DNA from: Pseudogemmobacter faecipullorum
Lineage (GTDB): Bacteria > Pseudomonadota > Alphaproteobacteria > Rhodobacterales > Rhodobacteraceae
Assembly: GCF_020539525.1 (NCBI RefSeq)
Contig: NZ_JACDXX010000015.1
Coordinates: forward strand, 1-64,000
DNA length: 64,000 nucleotides
Reading direction: 5' to 3'
In this document: positions 62,152 through 64,000 of the stretch, piece after piece
Position numbering within the stretch: position 1 is the first letter of the stretch
How the letters are laid out: each line of letters starts with the position of its first letter
Program-made: the position numbers and the translations under genes
Notes under the pieces: generated by a model
Told to the model about the DNA's origin: nothing
What the model saw: the letters and a program-made list of their open reading frames with translations, nothing else
Database searches by the model: none

Positions 62152-63405
62152 TTACTGGGCTGCAGCCACAGCTTCGGCCAGGGCGGTCGCCGCGCTCGCG
62201 CCATCCGCATATTCGCCGTTGAAGGCGGCGGTGATCACGTCATAGGTGGCATTTTTCACCGAGGCCGGGGCGCCATAGCCATGTGCCATCGAGCCGAAGA
62301 GGGTATTGCCGGCGCTGGCTTCGGCCAGATCCTTGATGCCCTTTTTGCCGCAATCATCGAAAGCAGTATCGGGCACATCGGTCCGGGCCGGGACCGAGCC
62401 TTTGACGGTATTGAAGGCCGACTGGAAGGCGGGGCTCTCAATCGCCGAGGCCATGGCATGCTGCGCTTTCACCGCCTCTTCGCCCTTGACGTTGAACATG
62501 GCGAACTGGTCGGCGTTGAAGGTGATCGCGCCCTGGGTGCCGGGGAAGCGGATGCAGACGAAGTCAACGCCCGGCTTCTGACCTGCGCCGAGGAACTCCC
62601 CCTTGGCCCAGTCGCCCATGGCCTGCATCCCGGCCTCGCCATTGATCACCATGGCCGAGGCCAGGTTCCAGTCGCGGCCCGAGAAATTGTCATCGACATA
62701 GCTGCGCAGTTTCAACAGCTGGTCAAAAGCGGCGGCCATTTTCTCGCCCCCCAGCGCCGCCGGGTCGAGGTCGATGAAAGCGGCTTTGTAGAAATCGGTA
62801 CCCTGGGCCAGCACCAGGCTGTCAAACACCGTCGCATCCTGCCAGGGCTGACCGCCATGGGCGAGCGGCGTGATGCCGTTCTCTTTCATCTTATCGAGCA
62901 CGGCGATCAGCTCATCCCAGCTGGTCGGCTCGGCGAGGCCGGTCTTGTCGAGCGCGGCTTTCGAGATCCAGAGCCAGTTGGTCGAATGCACATTGACCGG
63001 CGCGGCGATCCAGTGGCCGTCATATTTCGAGAAGGCCTGCAGGGCTGCCGGGATCACCTTATCCCAGCCCTCAGCCGCGGCCACTTCGTCAAGATTGCCA
63101 AGCGCGCCCTGGGCCGCCCAGTCGGTGATATCAAAGCCAAGCATCTGCACTGCGGTCGGCGGATCGCCTGCGGTGACGCGGGCCGAGAGCGCGGTCATCG
63201 CCGCCTCACCACCGCCACCGGCGACCGGCATATCCACCCAGCCGATGCCCTGTTTTGCGAGGTCTTCTTTCAGCACATTGAGCGCCGCCGCTTCACCCCC
63301 GGCCGTCCACCAGTGCAGCACTTCCACATCTTCCGCTCTGGCGGCGGCAGCGAGGCCAATCGTCAGCGCCAGAGCCGAGGTTACTCCCTTGGTCATCTTC
63401 CTCAT
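62152..63405 (-). CDS. Sugar ABC transporter substrate-binding protein
   Basis: A 417-residue periplasmic protein of the family-1 extracellular solute-binding type. The signal peptide ends near AAAARA. The mature start [22 protein letters not shown] is typical, and Trp/Tyr-rich segments would stack on sugar rings ([21 protein letters not shown]). ATG 63405 has GGGAGG 5 nt upstream; the longer frame to 63441 overlaps the operator region. First gene of the operon. Confidence 0.92.
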   Translation of the reverse strand: MRKMTKGVTSALALTIGLAAAARAEDVEVLHWWTAGGEAAALNVLKEDLAKQGIGWVDMPVAGGGGEAAMTALSARVTAGDPPTAVQMLGFDITDWAAQGALGNLDEVAAAEGWDKVIPAALQAFSKYDGHWIAAPVNVHSTNWLWISKAALDKTGLAEPTSWDELIAVLDKMKENGITPLAHGGQPWQDATVFDSLVLAQGTDFYKAAFIDLDPAALGGEKMAAAFDQLLKLRSYVDDNFSGRDWNLASAMVINGEAGMQAMGDWAKGEFLGAGQKPGVDFVCIRFPGTQGAITFNADQFAMFNVKGEEAVKAQHAMASAIESPAFQSAFNTVKGSVPARTDVPDTAFDDCGKKGIKDLAEASAGNTLFGSMAHGYGAPASVKNATYDVITAAFNGEYADGASAATALAEAVAAAQ

Positions 63406-63425
63406 GTCATCCTCCCAGATGAACG

Positions 63426-63459
63426 TCCCGATCGGGAACAAGCTTAGTGAAACGTTACA
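63426..63459. promoter_or_regulatory. Operator region of the sugar operon
   Basis: TGAAACGTTACA (63448-63459) is a LacI-family-like site centred on ACGT. On the operon strand a TTGACT -35-like hexamer lies upstream, so the site would overlap the -10 region. TCCCGATCGGGA (63426-63437) is a separate perfect 12-nt palindrome in the leader. Confidence 0.6.
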
Positions 63460-63564
63460 AATAGCATTCCAGTCAATATAATTTTTGAGACTTCCCTCGC
63501 TGGTAAGTCAATTTTACTGGCTGCAATGCAGCAAAAGCCGCGCAGTTGCGGCATAAATTCATTG

Positions 63565-63576
63565 TTGTAACGATAT
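63565..63576. promoter_or_regulatory. Second LacI-type half-matching site
   Basis: TTGTAACGATAT shares TTGTAACG with the complement of the first operator and lies about 45 nt before the start of the divergent LacI-type gene. Two sites about 117 nt apart could allow looping. Confidence 0.45.
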
Positions 63577-63620
63577 ATTTTCCTGTCATAGGTTGGGCAG
63601 CATTCAAAAGGAGACCTGCC

Positions 63621-64000
63621 CTGTCCAGCCCTGTCGGAAATGCGGCTTCGCGCCTGGTGGTACAATCTCAGCGTGTAAGGCCGACGCTGCGCACCATCGC
63701 GGCAGAGACCGGACTTGCGGTTACGACGGTGTCGCGGGCGCTGGCCAATGATGTACGAATCGCGGCCACGACCCGGGCGCTGGTGCAGGAAGCGGCCCGC
63801 AGACTGGGCTATGTGCCCGACCGTGCCGCGCAGCGTCTGCGCACCGGGCGGACCAAGGTGATCCAGCTGCTGCTCAATCTCGATCATGAGTTTCTCGGCT
63901 TTACCCACGAGCTGATCTCGGGCCTGTCCGAAGCTTTGGCGGGCACCGGCTATTCGGTGACTTTGTTTCCCGACATCCTTGGCAGCGACCGCCTCTCGGC
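63621..64000 (+). CDS. LacI-family regulator, partial (runs off the right edge)
   Basis: At least 126 residues. The helix-turn-helix is clear (TLRTIAAETGLAVTTVSRALAND), then LGYVPDRAAQRLRTGRTKVI and the start of the sensor domain (LLLNLDHEFLG). AAAAGGAG (63606-63613) sits 7 nt before CTG 63621; the first usual start codon is GTG 63657, which has no ribosome site. CTG initiation is therefore likely, unless GTG is used. It diverges from the sugar operon and probably controls it. Confidence 0.8.
   Translation, partial: MSSPVGNAASRLVVQSQRVRPTLRTIAAETGLAVTTVSRALANDVRIAATTRALVQEAARRLGYVPDRAAQRLRTGRTKVIQLLLNLDHEFLGFTHELISGLSEALAGTGYSVTLFPDILGSDRLS

Overview
The window is high-GC DNA from an alphaproteobacterium, most likely Rhodobacterales (Paracoccus/Rhodobacter-like). 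The pointers are gene-transfer-agent-style tail genes, a BioR operator at bioY, an Irr-type iron box at a bacterioferritin gene, a PuuE-UraD fusion, and a PuuD-type urate hydroxylase. No species can be named from the sequence alone.

Positions 1 to about 21,460 are the right-hand part of an integrated siphovirus-like prophage. The window opens inside an IS256-family insertion sequence that has cut the 5' part off the portal gene. Then come HK97-type protease and capsid, head-tail connectors, tail terminator, tail tube, tail chaperones in overlapping frames, tape measure, distal tail, DUF1833, NlpC/P60, a J-like tip protein and a glycine-rich fibre. A block of small, mostly minus-strand membrane genes (15.7-18.3 kb) is interleaved with structured repeats and a candidate small RNA. 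A lysis cassette follows (endolysin, holin-like protein, Rz-like spanin with an embedded Rz1-like lipoprotein). The right end is the 3' half of a tRNA-Pro(UGG) gene, read here as attR. The intact tRNA, integrase, terminase and repressor would lie left of the window. The portal disruption suggests the prophage cannot make particles by itself.

From 21.7 kb the DNA is chromosomal. bioR and bioY with an exact BioR box (22.2-23.5 kb) are followed by a TRAP-TAXI transporter pair and a BCCT transporter. Positions 29.3-38.5 kb hold most of a purine-degradation route: guanine deaminase, membrane urate hydroxylase PuuD, HIU hydrolase, a fused allantoinase/OHCU decarboxylase, and a (S)-ureidoglycine aminohydrolase-like cupin. 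A LysR regulator is divergent from puuD. Xanthine dehydrogenase and allantoicase are not in the window.

Positions 38.6-48.3 kb are housekeeping: mgtE, 5-formyl-THF cyclo-ligase, carB, pabB, a pabC-like lyase, trpA and ychF. Positions 48.5-52.2 kb form an iron block: bfd, an Irr-type box, bfr, and exbB-exbD-tonB behind a short overlapping upstream reading frame.

Positions 52.8-63.4 kb hold a tightly overlapping ten-gene minus-strand operon: ABC sugar uptake (binding protein, two permeases, ATPase), two GMC flavin oxidoreductases, an SDR dehydrogenase, a Dabb-domain protein, a DUF993 aldolase-like enzyme and a LacI regulator. A second LacI-family gene diverges from it and runs off the right edge. 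The substrate is unknown. This operon, and the structured-RNA/small-membrane-gene block of the prophage, are the two places most likely to hold undescribed biology.
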